Assembly (NCBI GenBank): GCA_022702545.1
Contig: JAHRBC010000003.1
Span: forward strand, 4,030,001-4,094,000
Source: Phycomyces nitens
Lineage: Eukaryota > Mucoromycota > Mucoromycetes > Mucorales > Phycomycetaceae
Length of the DNA: 64,000 nucleotides
Reading direction: 5' to 3'
Both the position numbers and the translations under genes were made by a program. Positions 13,701-24,997 of the stretch are shown here, one piece after another. Positions within the stretch are counted from its first letter, which is position 1. Every line of letters starts with the position of its first letter. The notes under the pieces are model-generated. The model saw only the letters and a list, made by a program, of their open reading frames with translations, did not search any database and was not told where the DNA came from.

Positions 13701-14104
13701 TATCGACTTTCCCTTCAAAGATGGTAGTTTGAGATCAAGCGGTGCCTGGATCTCTGACTTCTTTCCCCAGATATCCTGGATTGTCAAATGCTCTCTGGCC
13801 AACTGTTCCGTCACAGACTCGCCCGAAGCCTTTGGACCATACTCTCCAAACAGTTGTCTATGAAGCGACGGGGATAGGAGCTGAACATTTGCAGGATTTA
13901 TTATGACTAAGATAACAGCAACAAATGGCGATCGATGCCATGAGCAGGGGGGAATTGGCCTCACAAAAGAAAATACCAGGCTTCTTTATTCTCTAATCAC
14001 CTACTGTTGTCATTCTTGGCAGGCTGAGTCAAGTGACGCAATAATCGCTGGCCAGAGATCTGAGACCTTTTGCGGAAGACATTGGTGTTGAATGCTTTTT
14101 GCAT
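10799..14104 (-). CDS. MIP1: Mitochondrial DNA polymerase gamma catalytic subunit
   Basis: Three minus-strand exons (14005-14104, 11292-13906, 10799-11239) give 1051 residues. Exon 1 encodes a basic presequence typical of mitochondrial import (MQKAFNTNVFRKRSQ); the long second frame has no upstream ATG of its own, so this spliced start decides the N-terminus. The 3'-5' exonuclease motifs are visible (VFDVEV near 164, IGHNVGYDRARI, YCAQDVDMTHKIY). Family A polymerase motifs follow: GADVDSEELWISSVIGD (motif A, near 666), KIFNYARIYGAG (motif B, near 726) and SVHDEVRYL (motif C, near 865). The last exon adds the conserved SVGFFSAVDIDHVFRKE block and a divergent basic tail. The protein replicates and proofreads mitochondrial DNA. 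Confidence 0.95.
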
Positions 14105-14460
14105 GACAAAAGCTACTGAGTTATTCTTTACACACAAAAGTCAAAGAGGACAAAAAAATTTCAGCATGAGAAGACGGTCACATTCCGAGCTGTAAGGCCA
14201 ATTTGACCAATCTATCCAGACTCTCTCTCTCTCTCTTTAAATATATATATGTATGCATATACATATATATTGAATGGTTAAGATAAGCCCATGTCAAGAC
14301 CATATCTTTGTATGGGTCTTGGTATCCAGTCACTAATAAACCAGACCACAACTAGCCAAAAGAAGTAAAGAAAGGGTCTGGGTTAACTCTCTGTGCAATC
14401 TCAGTTAAAGGTCACGGAGAGTGAAATTGGTTGCCTTGTTCTTTCTTTATCCTAAAGAGA
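14105..14460. promoter_or_regulatory. Divergent promoter between polymerase gamma and the 14461 gene
   Basis: A 356-bp spacer between two head-to-head starts. It contains a CT repeat with a TATAT tract (about 14220-14270). No defined factor site was recognised. Confidence 0.5.
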
Positions 14461-15469
14461 ATGGCTGGCAAGAAGCAGTTTGTCTTTCAGACAGCATTTG
14501 TGCTGTGCATAATATGTCTAATAACCATCATCCAGCGTAATCGCAGAACTTCCTTAGGTACGCCTCTTAATTGGCTGCAAACAGACAGTGGACTGATTTG
14601 TAGCCATAGATCATCAATGCATGTCATCATCATGTAAAGAGAAATCGATTCCGGCCAAACAAAACAAGCCGTTTACATTTGTAACGGCAGCAAGCGAGAA
14701 CCACTTTTGTGCTCTCGAGAGCATGCTGTATGCAATGAAGGAATTGCGGTCCCAGGTGCCAGACGGGGCGTTTCCTCGGATGGTAATCTATGACCTTGGT
14801 TTAAGTGATGGCCAGCGTGAAGTGCTGTCTAATCTAAAGAACAACGACTACATGGACGAATGGATTGAATTTGACTATGGTGCCTATCCTGGCTTTTGGA
14901 ACATTAGCAACAACCGAGGTGAATATGCATGGAAGACAGGTGCAGTCAAGGATGTACAGGAGCGACATGGAGGGGTGATTGTATGGCTTGATACGGGCGA
15001 TGTACCCAACCACAAGTTTATAATGACCATGCCAGACTACATTCGAAAACATGGCTTCTGGTCTCCCCGTAGTACTGGACTGATGGGGCCTCGGTTTAAT
15101 CACCCTGGACTGTTCAAGTACTTTGATATAGACCAGACCGACTATCTGACAAAGGAGAACTGTAATGGTGCAGCGCTTGGTTTCAATGCCGATGACCCAC
15201 GTATCCTGAAAGAGATAATTGATCCCTGGTACAAATGTGGACTTGATCTGGGCTGTATTGCACCTGCTGGATCCTCCCGTCGCAACCATCGTCAAGACCA
15301 GTCTGCAATCAGCCTTTTGGCTCTTCGGGCAGGATTCCGGTGTTTTGAATACCCAGAGTTCCATGGCGTCACTATTCATCAGGATGATCAGTGCAACGAG
15401 CGGCTATTGAGACTTGATGAGACCCACAAGCTTCTCCACCCGTCTTCAATCGATCTTATAAATTTTTAA
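14461..15469 (+). CDS. Type II membrane protein, possible glycosyltransferase
   Basis: Exons 14461-14557 and 14604-15469 give 320 residues. Residues about 6-25 form one hydrophobic segment after a short basic N-terminus (MAGKKQF), so a Golgi-type signal anchor is likely. The lumenal domain starts with FTFVTAASENHFCALESML, and an acidic VIVWLDTGD motif near residue 160 could serve as a metal-binding DxD-like site. These features recall nucleotide-sugar transferase folds and DUF1647-like proteins, but I cannot assign a family with certainty, nor a donor or acceptor. Cysteines near the end (CGLDLGC, RCFEY, DDQC) fit a secreted or lumenal environment. The splice choice is fixed by frame: only the acceptor at 14603 avoids an early stop. 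Confidence 0.65.
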
Positions 15470-15995
15470 TTTAATATTCTGTTGTTGCACTTTAATATTC
15501 ATTGACAATCAAGCCATCAAAAGTTTTGTGACAGTCGAACTGATGAAATTTTATATATTTTATTTTTTTTATAAACAAAACAAAAAATACAAAAAAAAAT
15601 ACATATATATATTCATATACATATATTCATATACATATATTCATATACATATATTTATATACATATATTTATATATATATATTTATATATTTATATATAA
15701 ATAAAATAATAATATAGATCTTTATTTATTTAAAGGGGGCAAGGATAATAGATTAAACCATGTTGCAAAGGAGTTGTATATATATATATAATAATAGTAA
15801 TAATAATAATAATAATTAATGCTTTAAATGCATTTATTTATATCACAAGGGTCATGTTTAATAAAGAAGTCCAGAGACAATCTCTTTACATTTCATTAGC
15901 CTATTGATCCCTTGGCTTTTGCTACAAGGGAATATGACGTTGCTGGACTGCGCTCCTGTCCTTTCCTTCATAAACCCCCCTTTTCCACTTCTTTC
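15470..15995. repeat. AT-rich spacer with a 14-nt tandem repeat
   Basis: From about 15598 to 15700 a 14-nt unit (acatatattcatat and variants) repeats several times, and an AAT run lies near 15790-15817. The distal part contains the promoter of the HMG gene. No gene is seen. Confidence 0.7.
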
Positions 15996-17789
15996 ATGGC
16001 TCAACGACAGTCACTGCCCTGTCCATTTCCTCGCATTCATCCTCCTTTTCAGTCAGTCTTTGGCCAGTTTTTAGCGCCTGAGCCTGTTCATACAGTAGAC
16101 ACTACAAGCCTGTTTGTAAATATACCCTCCAAAATGGTTTGTTATTCGCCGACCACGCCATACCAATCTTTTCTTTATTTAAATAAATATAGGCCTGGAG
16201 TCAGAGCGGTGGGCCCAAAGGCCGACCAACTTCAGACGAATACCATGCCAGTCCTATGGCGGATCTAGTCCATCATTACCTCCCACCAATCAACGCATCT
16301 CAATCCACCCCATCCCCCTGTATGTCTGCTGTTACCCCAAAAGAATGGCCAGAAGTAAGTTCAGTCATAGCCAACATACACACATATATTGAACTTTTTT
16401 TATATTTATATTTATTTTATTTTATTTTATTTTCAAACTTTAGACATTTGACTGTGAAGCCATCATCATCGAAAGCCCCCTGCCGCATGCCCCGCCTAAA
16501 CAGTCTTACCAGCAAATAGTGCGTGCAGATTCACCCGCCCTGACACACTTGGTACCACCAGAGGCCATTAGAGTAGCCGAACAAGAGGAGCAAGAGGAAG
16601 CCATGGGTTCTACCAGCCACCAACCCTTCTTAGATTACCCCTCCTTCTTTCTCATGAAGCACATGCATTCCCAACCGCAGGTTGCCACGCCTCCTTCATT
16701 CCCAATCTCCTCCTACAGTCCCACGCTCTCACTGACCAGTAATAGCACTCTCTATCAACCGACTAATCAGGATCAATGCAATCTTACAATGCATCCCCAA
16801 CGAGGAGAGCAAGTCGATAATCTTGGCTCTATCCCACAAATGTCATCCTCTCAGAAACGTCTCAAACGCCCCCCAAATGCCTATTTGCTTTTCAATCGTG
16901 CCATGCGACACCGTCTTTTGGAGGAATCTCCAAAGAGAACAGTGGCTGAAATCAGCAAAGAGATTGGCGACCGGTGGAAAGTCTTGGAACAAGTAAATAA
17001 CCCCTTTATTTTCATTTACTTATTTCACTGCTTCTTTCTCCTTTTCCAACCAAAGGAGTATAGTGAGTCTTCTTACTTATCTATCAATTCTCTATTTTGC
17101 GCGTTTTTTTGTTTTTGTTTTTTTTATTTATTTATTATGATTATTATTATTGGGGTTTATCCAAGCTGATACCAAAACGTACCACATGTTACTAACACAT
17201 GTATACTTTATCTTTCTAGTCAGAGAGAGATCGATACATTGAAGAAGCACGAATGTTGAAAGAAGATCATCAAAGAGACCACCCTGATTTTATCTATACG
17301 CGTCGATCCAAAGCAGAGTTGGCCGACTCTAGACGATTCAAGGGCGGAAAGACTACTGATTCCAATGGTGTCTGTGAAACAAACACAGCAAAGGTATCAA
17401 AGCAAAAGAAACCCAAGCTCAAGAATGGACGGGATCCGCGTGGAAGAAAGAAGAAGCAAGACTGTCATCCAAGTGGACCAAAGCATCCCATGTCAGGATT
17501 CCTGTTCTATGCCGCAACTGTACGTGGCCATGTGGCGGCTAGTCTGCCAGGGTCCACCATTGGACCCATTAGCAAGATTATTGGTGCCAATTGGCGTGCA
17601 ATGACAGCCGAATGTCGACTGCCCTTTCTGGAAAAGGCAACGGCAGACAAAGCTCGCTATGCCAAAGAGATGCAGTATTATATGGCTAATGTACGGTCCA
17701 AAGGGGCCCAGTCTAGTAATGATGTTGATGATGATGAGATGGTTGCGACAGTATCCCAGATGGTGAACCAAAACCAGCAGTTACTATAA
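15996..17789 (+). CDS. Protein with two HMG boxes
   Basis: Exons 15996-16115, 16193-16354, 16444-16992 and 17220-17789 give 466 residues, all junctions in phase 0. The N-terminal 200 residues are Pro/Ser-rich and disordered. HMG box 1 (about 235-305; RLKRPPNAYLLFNRAMRHRL, then EIGDRWKVLEQ, RDRYIEEA) looks like the sequence-specific MATA/SOX type. A lysine-rich linker with a basic cluster (PRGRKKKQ) precedes HMG box 2 (about 365-435; KHPMSGFLFYAATVRGHV), which is closer to the HMGB type. Such proteins bind and bend DNA, as transcription regulators or chromatin architects. The Mucorales sex locus also encodes an HMG protein, but the flanking genes here do not match that locus. The 227-nt third intron is unusually long for this window. 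Confidence 0.82.
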
Positions 17790-17824
17790 CTATGTTTTTC
17801 TCTTTCTCTTTCTCTTTCTCTTTC
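17790..17824 (+). repeat. CTCTTT microsatellite in the 3' region of the HMG gene
   Basis: About five copies of TCTCTT directly after the stop codon at 17789. Confidence 0.8.
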
Positions 17825-17956
17825 CATCCATTGTTGATGAATAAACACACCAAAAAAATAATAATTAAATGGCAATAGTAGTAGGAATTATATAATTGTT
17901 GTTTACAAAAATACATGATAATAATGTATGCATCTATATACACCAACACTGCCATT

Positions 17957-18082
17957 GAGGCACTACTAGTCAGGCACTACTAGTCAGGCACTGGCACTCA
18001 GGCACTGGCACTCAGGCACTGGCACTCAGGCACTGTTATTCAGGCACTGGCACTCAGACACTGCTATTGAGGCACTACCACT
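17957..18082 (+). repeat. 14-bp minisatellite, about 9 units
   Basis: Nine near-perfect head-to-tail copies of a 14-bp unit (CAGGCACTGGCACT and variants ending in CTAGT or TTATT). It lies in the spacer between the HMG and PalA genes, close to the PalA promoter. A CAT run followed by an ATT run (about 18107-18148) comes just after it. Confidence 0.9.
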
Positions 18083-18349
18083 ATGGTACTCAAGGGAGAC
18101 GAGCGTCATCATCATCATCATCATATTATTATTATTATTATTATTATTTTTATATTATTTTTATTTTTGGTTATTTTAGCTGTGATTCTCACACGCTTTG
18201 CTCGATGCTTGTATCCCCTTGTGTTCGTGTTGCCCAAACTCCGGCCATTGTCCTCCCCTCCCTTCTCTCTCTTTCTCATATCCAAGCTGTTTCCATATAC
18301 CCTTCTTCGCTCTGTTCTCTATAGACCAGAGGCACCTTGCCAACCGACA

Positions 18350-20885
18350 ATGTCAAAACCACCACAACCACAAAGTGCAGCAGACATGCCTGCATTGCTT
18401 GCAATCCCTCGTCGATCGACCTTTCCCATCGAATGGACACCTGCCCTCGTCAAATACATCAACACTGCCTATGACGAGGACGGAAGTCTCTACAGCGCTG
18501 ATGCCCAGGAACTAGATAACCTGCGCCAACAAGCACTCGTAGCCCCTTGTCTCGAAACCCTTTTCACGTAAGTTTAGAGTGCATGAAACACTTGTTTCGA
18601 AGTTAATATCTTTCTTGATAGCTACTACTCCCAACTCACCTTTGTCTGTTCGCGCTTCCCTCTCGACGTAGGATTAATAAAAATTAATATTATTTGACAC
18701 CAAGACTAATATATATATATATTAAATTCATCATAGATCGGATTGGACTTTGCATGGTTGACCGCCTTCCAACCAACCCAGCCACCCGTTGTACACCCAA
18801 ATCTCTTTTTTGAAAAGTCTTGTATACTATTCTCGATCGGTGCCGTTTATAGCCAACTAGGCTGCACAGAACAAAGACTTTCATCCGATAGTATCCGCAA
18901 GGCCTGTAGCTATTTCCAGGTAACCTAGCAATAAAGCTCTAGCCAAATCCAAAACTTACTGTCTCTATATTAGCAAGCAGCTGGCTGTTTCAAGTATATT
19001 CAGCGTGAAATTGTGCCTGACATGCGGGTAGTTCCCATGTGTGATGTGTCACCAGAAGTGCTGGGTACATTGATTCATCTGATGCTAGCCCAAGCCCAAG
19101 AGTGTGTCTGGCAAAAGGCCATGATGGAGCATCTCAAGCATGGAACCATTGCTCGCCTGGCCATAAAGGTTGCTGACTTTTACGAAAGCGTCTTAAAGGA
19201 CATACCATCTTGTATTCCAGAAGAATGGCAGACCTATACACGCATAAAGGCCTCTTATTTTGTTGCAGTTGCCCAGTACCACAAAGCCAACGAATGCATC
19301 TCCCAGGGCAGATATGGCGAGGAGATTGGGCGTCTGCGGGTAGCCGAAAAGGCCAACCGATGTGCCCTAGACCTCATAGTCTCTAGCTTCCAGCTTGCCC
19401 AGAATGGGGTCATGCATGCTGGGGTATTTAATGAGGTTCGCCAGCTAGAGGAAGTGATCGAACATGATCTCATCAGAGCTGAAAAAGACAATGACATTGT
19501 CTATGTTGAAACTGTTCCTGAAGAGGCACAGCTATCCCCCATCCTACGCTCAGATATGGTCAAGCCAGTAATTCCCCCTGATCTCCTGGAACCAGCGTAT
19601 TGGAAGAGGCACCCTGAAGTAGAGATTCGTCGCCCTCTTTTCCAAGCCCTTGTTCCATTCGCTGTCCACCAAGCAGCCAGTATGTACAAGGACAAGAAAG
19701 AGCTTGTGGTGTCTGAAATCACAAGCCAGTGCGCAAAACTCAATGAAGAATCAACCCAATTGATGGAAGAATTCAATCTGCCGTTTGCTACCGATGTCAT
19801 GGACGTCACCATCTTACCCATCAACCTAATGGCTTGTGCTGAAGAGGTCCAGCATGAAGGTGGAATCCAGTCCCTTAAAGACATGCTCGAGAAGATTCAG
19901 GAGCTATCAAAAAAGAACGTCGATTTTATAGAAGAAGGCTTCAATGTCCTCGAAGACGAGAACGAACAAGACGAAATACTCCAGCGACAGTATGGAACCA
20001 TCTGGGCCCGTCCAACCTCAAAATCCCTCACAGGCTCACTTCTATCTCAAGGTTCTCGTTTCCATGACACCATACAGGCTGCTCAAAAGGCAGACCGTAT
20101 TGTGCGAGCCAAAGTCACCAACTGGGGAAAAGCAATCGAATTATTATCACGACCAGTGTCTGACATCAAGGCCAATCTTCCATTCACCAAAGACGATGCC
20201 CATTATCCCCAGCTTGAGGCCTTGGTCAGCCAGCTACGAGAAGTCATGCAAAAGATTCAGACCATCAAGGACGATTACACCAGAATCCACAAGGAAGCCG
20301 AGAGTCTTTCGGGCTCAGATGACATTTCAGAACCGTTGCTAACCAAGGCAGATGCCTTGACTGGCGGATCGCCCATTATCAAGATGGAGCCAGAGCAGTT
20401 TGGAGATGTGTTTGAAGACCAAATTGCCAAATACGCTCCCTTGACCACCCAGCTCCAGTCGTATGTCAAGGAGCATGCTGAGGAACTCGCCAGTCTTCGC
20501 GACCTCTATGAACAGTTTGCGCTTGTTGCTCAAGGAAGCAATCTTGCCGTTAAGCGCGAAAAGACCGTCAAGAACCTCGAACAGGCCTTTCTTAAATTTA
20601 AAGAGATTAGAACCAACCTTGTGGAAGGCATAAAGGTAAAAAAAAAAGCATCATTGGTAAATGGAGCAGTGCTAATATAGTGTTTATTGCCGTCAGTTCT
20701 ACTCCCAATATACCGATACATTATCCAAATTCAGAGATAGCTGTATAGATTATGCCCTTGCCCGACGCATGGAAGCATCCGAACTAGCAAGGTCAGGTGC
20801 TTCTCCAGCAGACAGTCTCTTTCCATTCTCACGCTGCTCTCTTTTAATCCAGGGACGCACCAAAGAGACGGTGAAGATGACGTAG
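18350..20885 (+). CDS. PalA/Rim20-like BRO1-domain protein (ambient pH signalling)
   Basis: Exons 18350-18567, 18622-18667, 18737-18919, 18974-20635 and 20697 onward. The BRO1 domain spans about residues 12-380 (LLAIPRRST opening, PLDIGLDFAWLTAF, FEKSCILFSIGAVYSQLG). The coiled, LYPxL-binding V domain follows to the C-terminus. There is no proline-rich tail as in Alix or Bro1, which favours PalA/Rim20. In fungi that protein bridges ESCRT-III (Snf7/Vps32) and the PacC/Rim101 factor to allow its proteolytic activation at alkaline pH. The end is uncertain: reading through gives 765 residues with a stop at 20883-20885, while splicing a GT-AG intron at 20792-20852 gives 741 residues with a stop at 20872-20874. 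An alternative start lies at 18386. Confidence 0.85.
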
Positions 20886-21005
20886 TACATCACCTCTCAA
20901 CATATCCACATCACAGCATAAAGCATATAAGCTTCCTTTTCCTCTTTCTTTTCTTCTTGCTTTCCATAAACCAAATCATATTATTATCAGACCCCATATA
21001 CATCC

Positions 21006-22530
21006 ATGCGTTATCTTCAAAATATTCTCTTGTCCCTTGCTGCATGCAGTGCTCTTGTCCAGGCAGGACCAATTACCAGTGGAGACCAGCTCAGATTGTT
21101 CTCTAGTGGCGAGCAGCCCGAGATGCGTCTTGTGCAATATGGGTACATTGGACCATCTAAATAAGTTCTTTAACTGACCATTCGATAATACTTTCAAAAT
21201 AGCGATGACACTCCTGCTCGCTGGATGACAGAATCCGATAAGGAAGCCTTGCTAAGAGCAGGCGTCCGTTTCATGGATATCACTGATCATTCAGAGGCTC
21301 CTATTAGCACATTGGAGAACTGGCAACCTTGTTAGTGTCAAAACAAAACAAAACCAAAACAAGTATACATATCTTATCTATAATTCTATTTGCACTCAGA
21401 CATTCCTGAATACACCAAGTATTCGGATGAAGCCTCTCCTTTTATTGGAAATCTGACGGTTGGCCCCATGAAGGAGTTCTTGGGAAAATTCACCACCTTC
21501 CATACTCGCTACTACAAGTCAAAGACTGGCGCAGAGTCTTGCCGTTGGTTGCTTAGTCAAATCAAAGAGGTTTCGGCGGACGCCAGTCATGTGACCGTAA
21601 AGGAGTTCAAGCACAAGGTTAGAGCGGGGATGGTGAAGACACTGAATACTAAATATGGTGTTTTATTCCTTAGTGGGATCAATTCTCCATCATTGCTCGT
21701 TTTGAGGGTAGCAACGAAGACCTCAAGGACGAATTGGTCATTGTTGGCGCTCACCAAGACTCTGTCAATATGTGGCTCCCATCGTTTGGCCGTTCTCCTG
21801 GTGCTGATGTAAGAATCTAGCTTAAAAGGCGTGTTTAATTGCATTGTACTCAATATCTCTACCCCCAAAAAAAGGATGATGGCAGTGGCACAACCTCCAT
21901 CTTTGAGGCTTTCCGCAGTCTGTCCCAAAATGGCTTTAAACCCGAGAGACCAGTCGAGTTCCATTGGTACAGTGCTGAGGAAGGCGGTCTTTTGGGTAGT
22001 CAGGATGTGTCGCGTGCCTATGAAAAGGAAGGCAAGCGCGTAGTTGGCATGCTCCAGACCGACATGACTGGTTACATTGGTGCAAATGGAGAGGTTATTG
22101 GTATCGTTACTGACCATGTGGACGAAAAGGTTGGTGTTCAAGATGTGAAATGTTGATAATATCTCTTTGGCTGACCAAATACTTGTTCTCTAGCTCACCG
22201 ACTTCCTCAAGGCTACTGTTGACGAGTATGCTGATATTCCCTATGTGCTTACAGAGTGCGGATATGCTTGCAGTGGTAAGTTTTATAAAGTCAAGAAAGC
22301 GATAATGAAACATGAGCCAACGTTTCATTCCATTTCCTCTAGATCATGCTTCATGGCGCAAGATTGGTTTCCCTTCTGCCTTCCAGATTGAAACCGCATT
22401 CGATGACTCTAACCACTATATCCACACCACTGGTGATACCATTGATAAGCTTTCCTTTGACCACATGAAGGAGTTCTCCAAGGTCGCAGTTGGATTTGCT
22501 GTTGAGCTGTCCCATTCCCGTTCTGACTAG
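21006..22530 (+). CDS. Secreted M28-family leucine aminopeptidase
   Basis: Seven exons (21006-21142, 21203-21330, 21400-21617, 21674-21808, 21875-22129, 22194-22275, 22343-22530) give 380 residues. Residues 1-20 are a signal peptide ending at VQAG. A propeptide of about 80 residues precedes the catalytic domain, as in fungal Lap1-type enzymes. The five zinc ligands of a co-catalytic M28 peptidase are present: His in VGAHQDS, Asp in GADDDGSG, Glu in YSAEEGG, Asp in LQTDMTGY and His in NHYIHTTGD. The Glu pair in SAEEGG includes the general base. The product should release N-terminal amino acids from peptides outside the cell. Two cysteines in LTECGYACS probably form the disulfide seen in the family. 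Confidence 0.93.
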
Positions 22531-22681
22531 AATGTGTGTCTTGAGTGAATAGAAAGAAGCCTTTTCTTCTTCTCTTTCTAATTACAATGTGCAGATAATG
22601 TTCTTTGTTTATAATAATGATAATATATATATATATATGTATGTATGTATGTATATGAATATACAGTCTTTTTTTTTGGAT

Positions 22682-23398
22682 TTATACATTCTTGTCAGAC
22701 AAATAGTCTGGGTTATTGGTTAATTTGCGACCAAGATTCTCGAACCACGTCTGGAAAACCTTTAATGGAATAAAGCCTTGCTCCACTACCTGGCCCACCA
22801 TCATTCCACCCGGTTGAACAGGCACTTCTTGGACCGCAAACGAGGTCACGTAGTTGTAAAGGTTTTCTAGGATACGTTGTGAAAGCATACCAGCCTGAGT
22901 GAGATTGGTACCGGGTCTGACGAGTTGCTGTTGAGGTTGAAGGGTGAGATTTGCAACCTGCTGCTGCACCACTTCCATAGGTTCAATGGAAATGCCAAGA
23001 GTAGCAGATGATGGTGGCTGGTTCAATGAAAGGCCGTTCTTTCTGATACGGAATATAGCACTCGGCTTTTCGTTGGAGAGCCTAATTATCATTATAAGAA
23101 AGATATATTCAAGCACATGTTTTGACCAACTTACATGCCCAGTAACTGCCAATCGGTGTTGGGCCATTGGAGATGAACCGTGGCTCCAAATCCAGGCTCA
23201 AATGGTATTGAACCAAGAAGAAATACGACGATATGGTTGATTGTGTGTGCATCCGAGAGTTCGAAAACGTATTTATTGACGTCTACTTGTTGAAGGTTTG
23301 TTTGGACCTAGGTAGCTAAGTGAGCCTTTGTTCTACACAAGTAAATACACACAAGGCCTTTTGCTTACCAGTCGTCCAGCCGCAATACATCCAAACAT
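22682..23398 (-). CDS. Hikeshi/Opi10 family protein (Hsp70 nuclear import carrier)
   Basis: Three minus-strand exons (23369-23398, 23135-23307, 22682-23081) give 200 residues, the normal length of the family. It starts with the invariant MFGCIAAGRLVQ and has INHIVVFLLGSIPF, GKPSAIF-like NEKPSAIFRI, and a C-terminal helix with NYVTSFAV and KVFQTWFENLGRKL. In animals Hikeshi carries Hsp70 through nuclear pores during heat stress by binding FG-nucleoporins; the yeast homologue Opi10 is less understood. A Gln/Pro-rich segment in the middle (about 95-130) is longer than in human Hikeshi. A heat-shock-element-like site lies just upstream of the start. Confidence 0.94.
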
Positions 23399-23851
23399 AG
23401 TTTATAAAATAGGGAAGAAGAGTGGGAGGAAGCGGGGGGTATAAAAAGGGCACGTAAAAGCATGGAAGGAGCCCGAACGTTCTGGATAATACAAGTCACA
23501 CAAACTAAAACTGAAGTTTGATGGCGGAAATAAAGTAAAAATCAGAGGCAGATTTTTACGCCTTGAAGCTGTCAAATATACATTGATAGGCCAATTATAT
23601 GATCAGCATTGTTAAAATAACGCAACTATGGTTTGTAGGGCCAAGATATCAATTAATTAGCCACTACATTTGAGACTAATGTTGATTGGAGGTCTAGGAG
23701 TCAAGTGCGAAAAGGACATTAATGTTTTTATATGGCTAGATATATACATTGGAGCATCCAAGGTTATATATAAATAAACTGGACAAGATTGATCAGTAAG
23801 TGTACAAGGCCAATTCTATTATCTCTCTCTCAATATGATCTGTTTTATTGT
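23399..23851. other. Spacer upstream of Hikeshi, downstream of NSUN gene
   Basis: A 453-bp AT-rich spacer that contains the Hikeshi promoter (including the site at 23475-23487) and the 3' region of the next minus-strand gene. Confidence 0.6.
23475..23487 (-). promoter_or_regulatory. Heat-shock-element-like site upstream of Hikeshi
   Basis: GAAcgTTCtgGAt presents alternating 5-bp HSE units (GAA, TTC and an imperfect third) starting 77 bp upstream of the Hikeshi ATG. The position and the gene's role make it plausible, but one site can arise by chance. Confidence 0.45.
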
Positions 23852-24997
23852 TTATTTTTTATTTTTTGAGCTTTTTTTCTTTGTCTTTACTTTTTCCTCT
23901 TTTTCCTCTTCTTCTTCATCATCATCATCTTCATCGTCATTCCATTCTCCTTCTTTGGAGACACCCGTTCTTCTCAAAAGAGAAAAGTAAAGAGGACCCC
24001 AGCCATCAGATCTGTCAGGCAAAATGATCCAGCCGTTCTCTGTCTTTTCTCCCATGGGCCAGCTCATAGGCACTACCTCCATAGGTACCTTTCCTTTGCG
24101 TACCATGCGATCAACAACCTTGTCGTTTTCAGCAGAACTAATAGAGCATGTTCCATAAACCACATATCCTCCTACATTGACTGAATACGATGCAGCCTTG
24201 AGCAGTGACAATTGTCGTTTGGCATTTTGTATAGTACGCTTGGGTGTCCACTGCTCAAACTCTTTTTCGTCATGCAAAAGATGTCGTTCGGACGAACAGG
24301 GTGCATCGAGCAACACCTTGTCGTACTGTTCCGGGTCATGGTAGAACCTGGTGCCGTCTTTACCCAACACATTCACATTCTCTTGAGAGACTTTTGGAGG
24401 CACATAATTGTCCATAACCTGGCGAAGACGACGACGACGATCGGGAGAGATCTCATTCACAGTCAGATTTCCGTAATCAGACAAGCGTTGGAGAATGGCA
24501 AGCGACTTTCCACCTGGGGCAGCACATAGATCAAGAACACGATCGTGAGGTTGGATATCTAATGCTTCGGTGGCCAGCACAGATCCCGCATCGAGAATAT
24601 AGCAATCAGTGATATTGGCACGATCCTTGGATGGATGAGGGAATCGTGCAAGGGTAGATGCATAGCAGGGAATTGATAAAAAGTCAAGACTTCTAAGATC
24701 GTCTTTCATGGGTGCGAGTTTTGCAAGTACATCCTCGGGATGGGCATACTTATTCATCATCATACAATGCCTTACTGGCTTCTTCATTGCCTCGAGTAAT
24801 AAGGGCCAACGTTCGGGTCCAAACTCATTTTCATAGAATCGGTTAAATGTTGCAGTGGCTGCCTTGAGTCGTTCGTGTTCTCTCTGTTGAGCCTTTTCCT
24901 TTTTCTTTGAGACCGGCTTCTTCTTGGTGTCGGTCTTTCGTTGGCGTTGATGCTTTGCCTTTTCCTGATCTACCACAGGCTGTTCGGTATCTGACAT
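23852..24997 (-). CDS. NOL1/NOP2/Sun-family RNA m5C methyltransferase (NSUN3/4-like)
   Basis: A single exon of 381 residues. The SAM-binding motif LDLCAAPGGKS is at about 155-165, the DAPCSS motif puts one catalytic Cys at 234, and YGTCS puts the other at 284; both cysteines needed for the family's covalent mechanism are present. Compact size, no PUA or N-terminal RNA-binding module, and DAPCSSERHLLHDEKE resemble NSUN4 and NSUN3, which modify mitochondrial rRNA or tRNA. The N-terminus is rich in Lys/Gln/Glu and is not an obvious presequence. The C-terminus is a long acidic run followed by a lysine cluster. The target RNA is unknown. Confidence 0.9.
   Translation of the reverse strand: MSDTEQPVVDQEKAKHQRQRKTDTKKKPVSKKKEKAQQREHERLKAATATFNRFYENEFGPERWPLLLEAMKKPVRHCMMMNKYAHPEDVLAKLAPMKDDLRSLDFLSIPCYASTLARFPHPSKDRANITDCYILDAGSVLATEALDIQPHDRVLDLCAAPGGKSLAILQRLSDYGNLTVNEISPDRRRRLRQVMDNYVPPKVSQENVNVLGKDGTRFYHDPEQYDKVLLDAPCSSERHLLHDEKEFEQWTPKRTIQNAKRQLSLLKAASYSVNVGGYVVYGTCSISSAENDKVVDRMVRKGKVPMEVVPMSWPMGEKTENGWIILPDRSDGWGPLYFSLLRRTGVSKEGEWNDDEDDDDEEEEEKEEKVKTKKKSSKNKK

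Noticed and set aside
13907..13964. Start of polymerase gamma at 13964
   Set aside because: That codon is GTG; the spliced ATG at 14104 supplies a mitochondrial presequence and an in-frame junction.
15996..17789. Mucorales sex locus (sexM/sexP)
   Set aside because: The protein has two HMG boxes, and the neighbours are not the triose-phosphate transporter and RNA helicase that flank that locus.
18083..18349. PalA start at 18083 giving a His/Ile-rich leader
   Set aside because: The leader is encoded by CAT and ATT microsatellites; ATG 18350 gives the normal BRO1 start.
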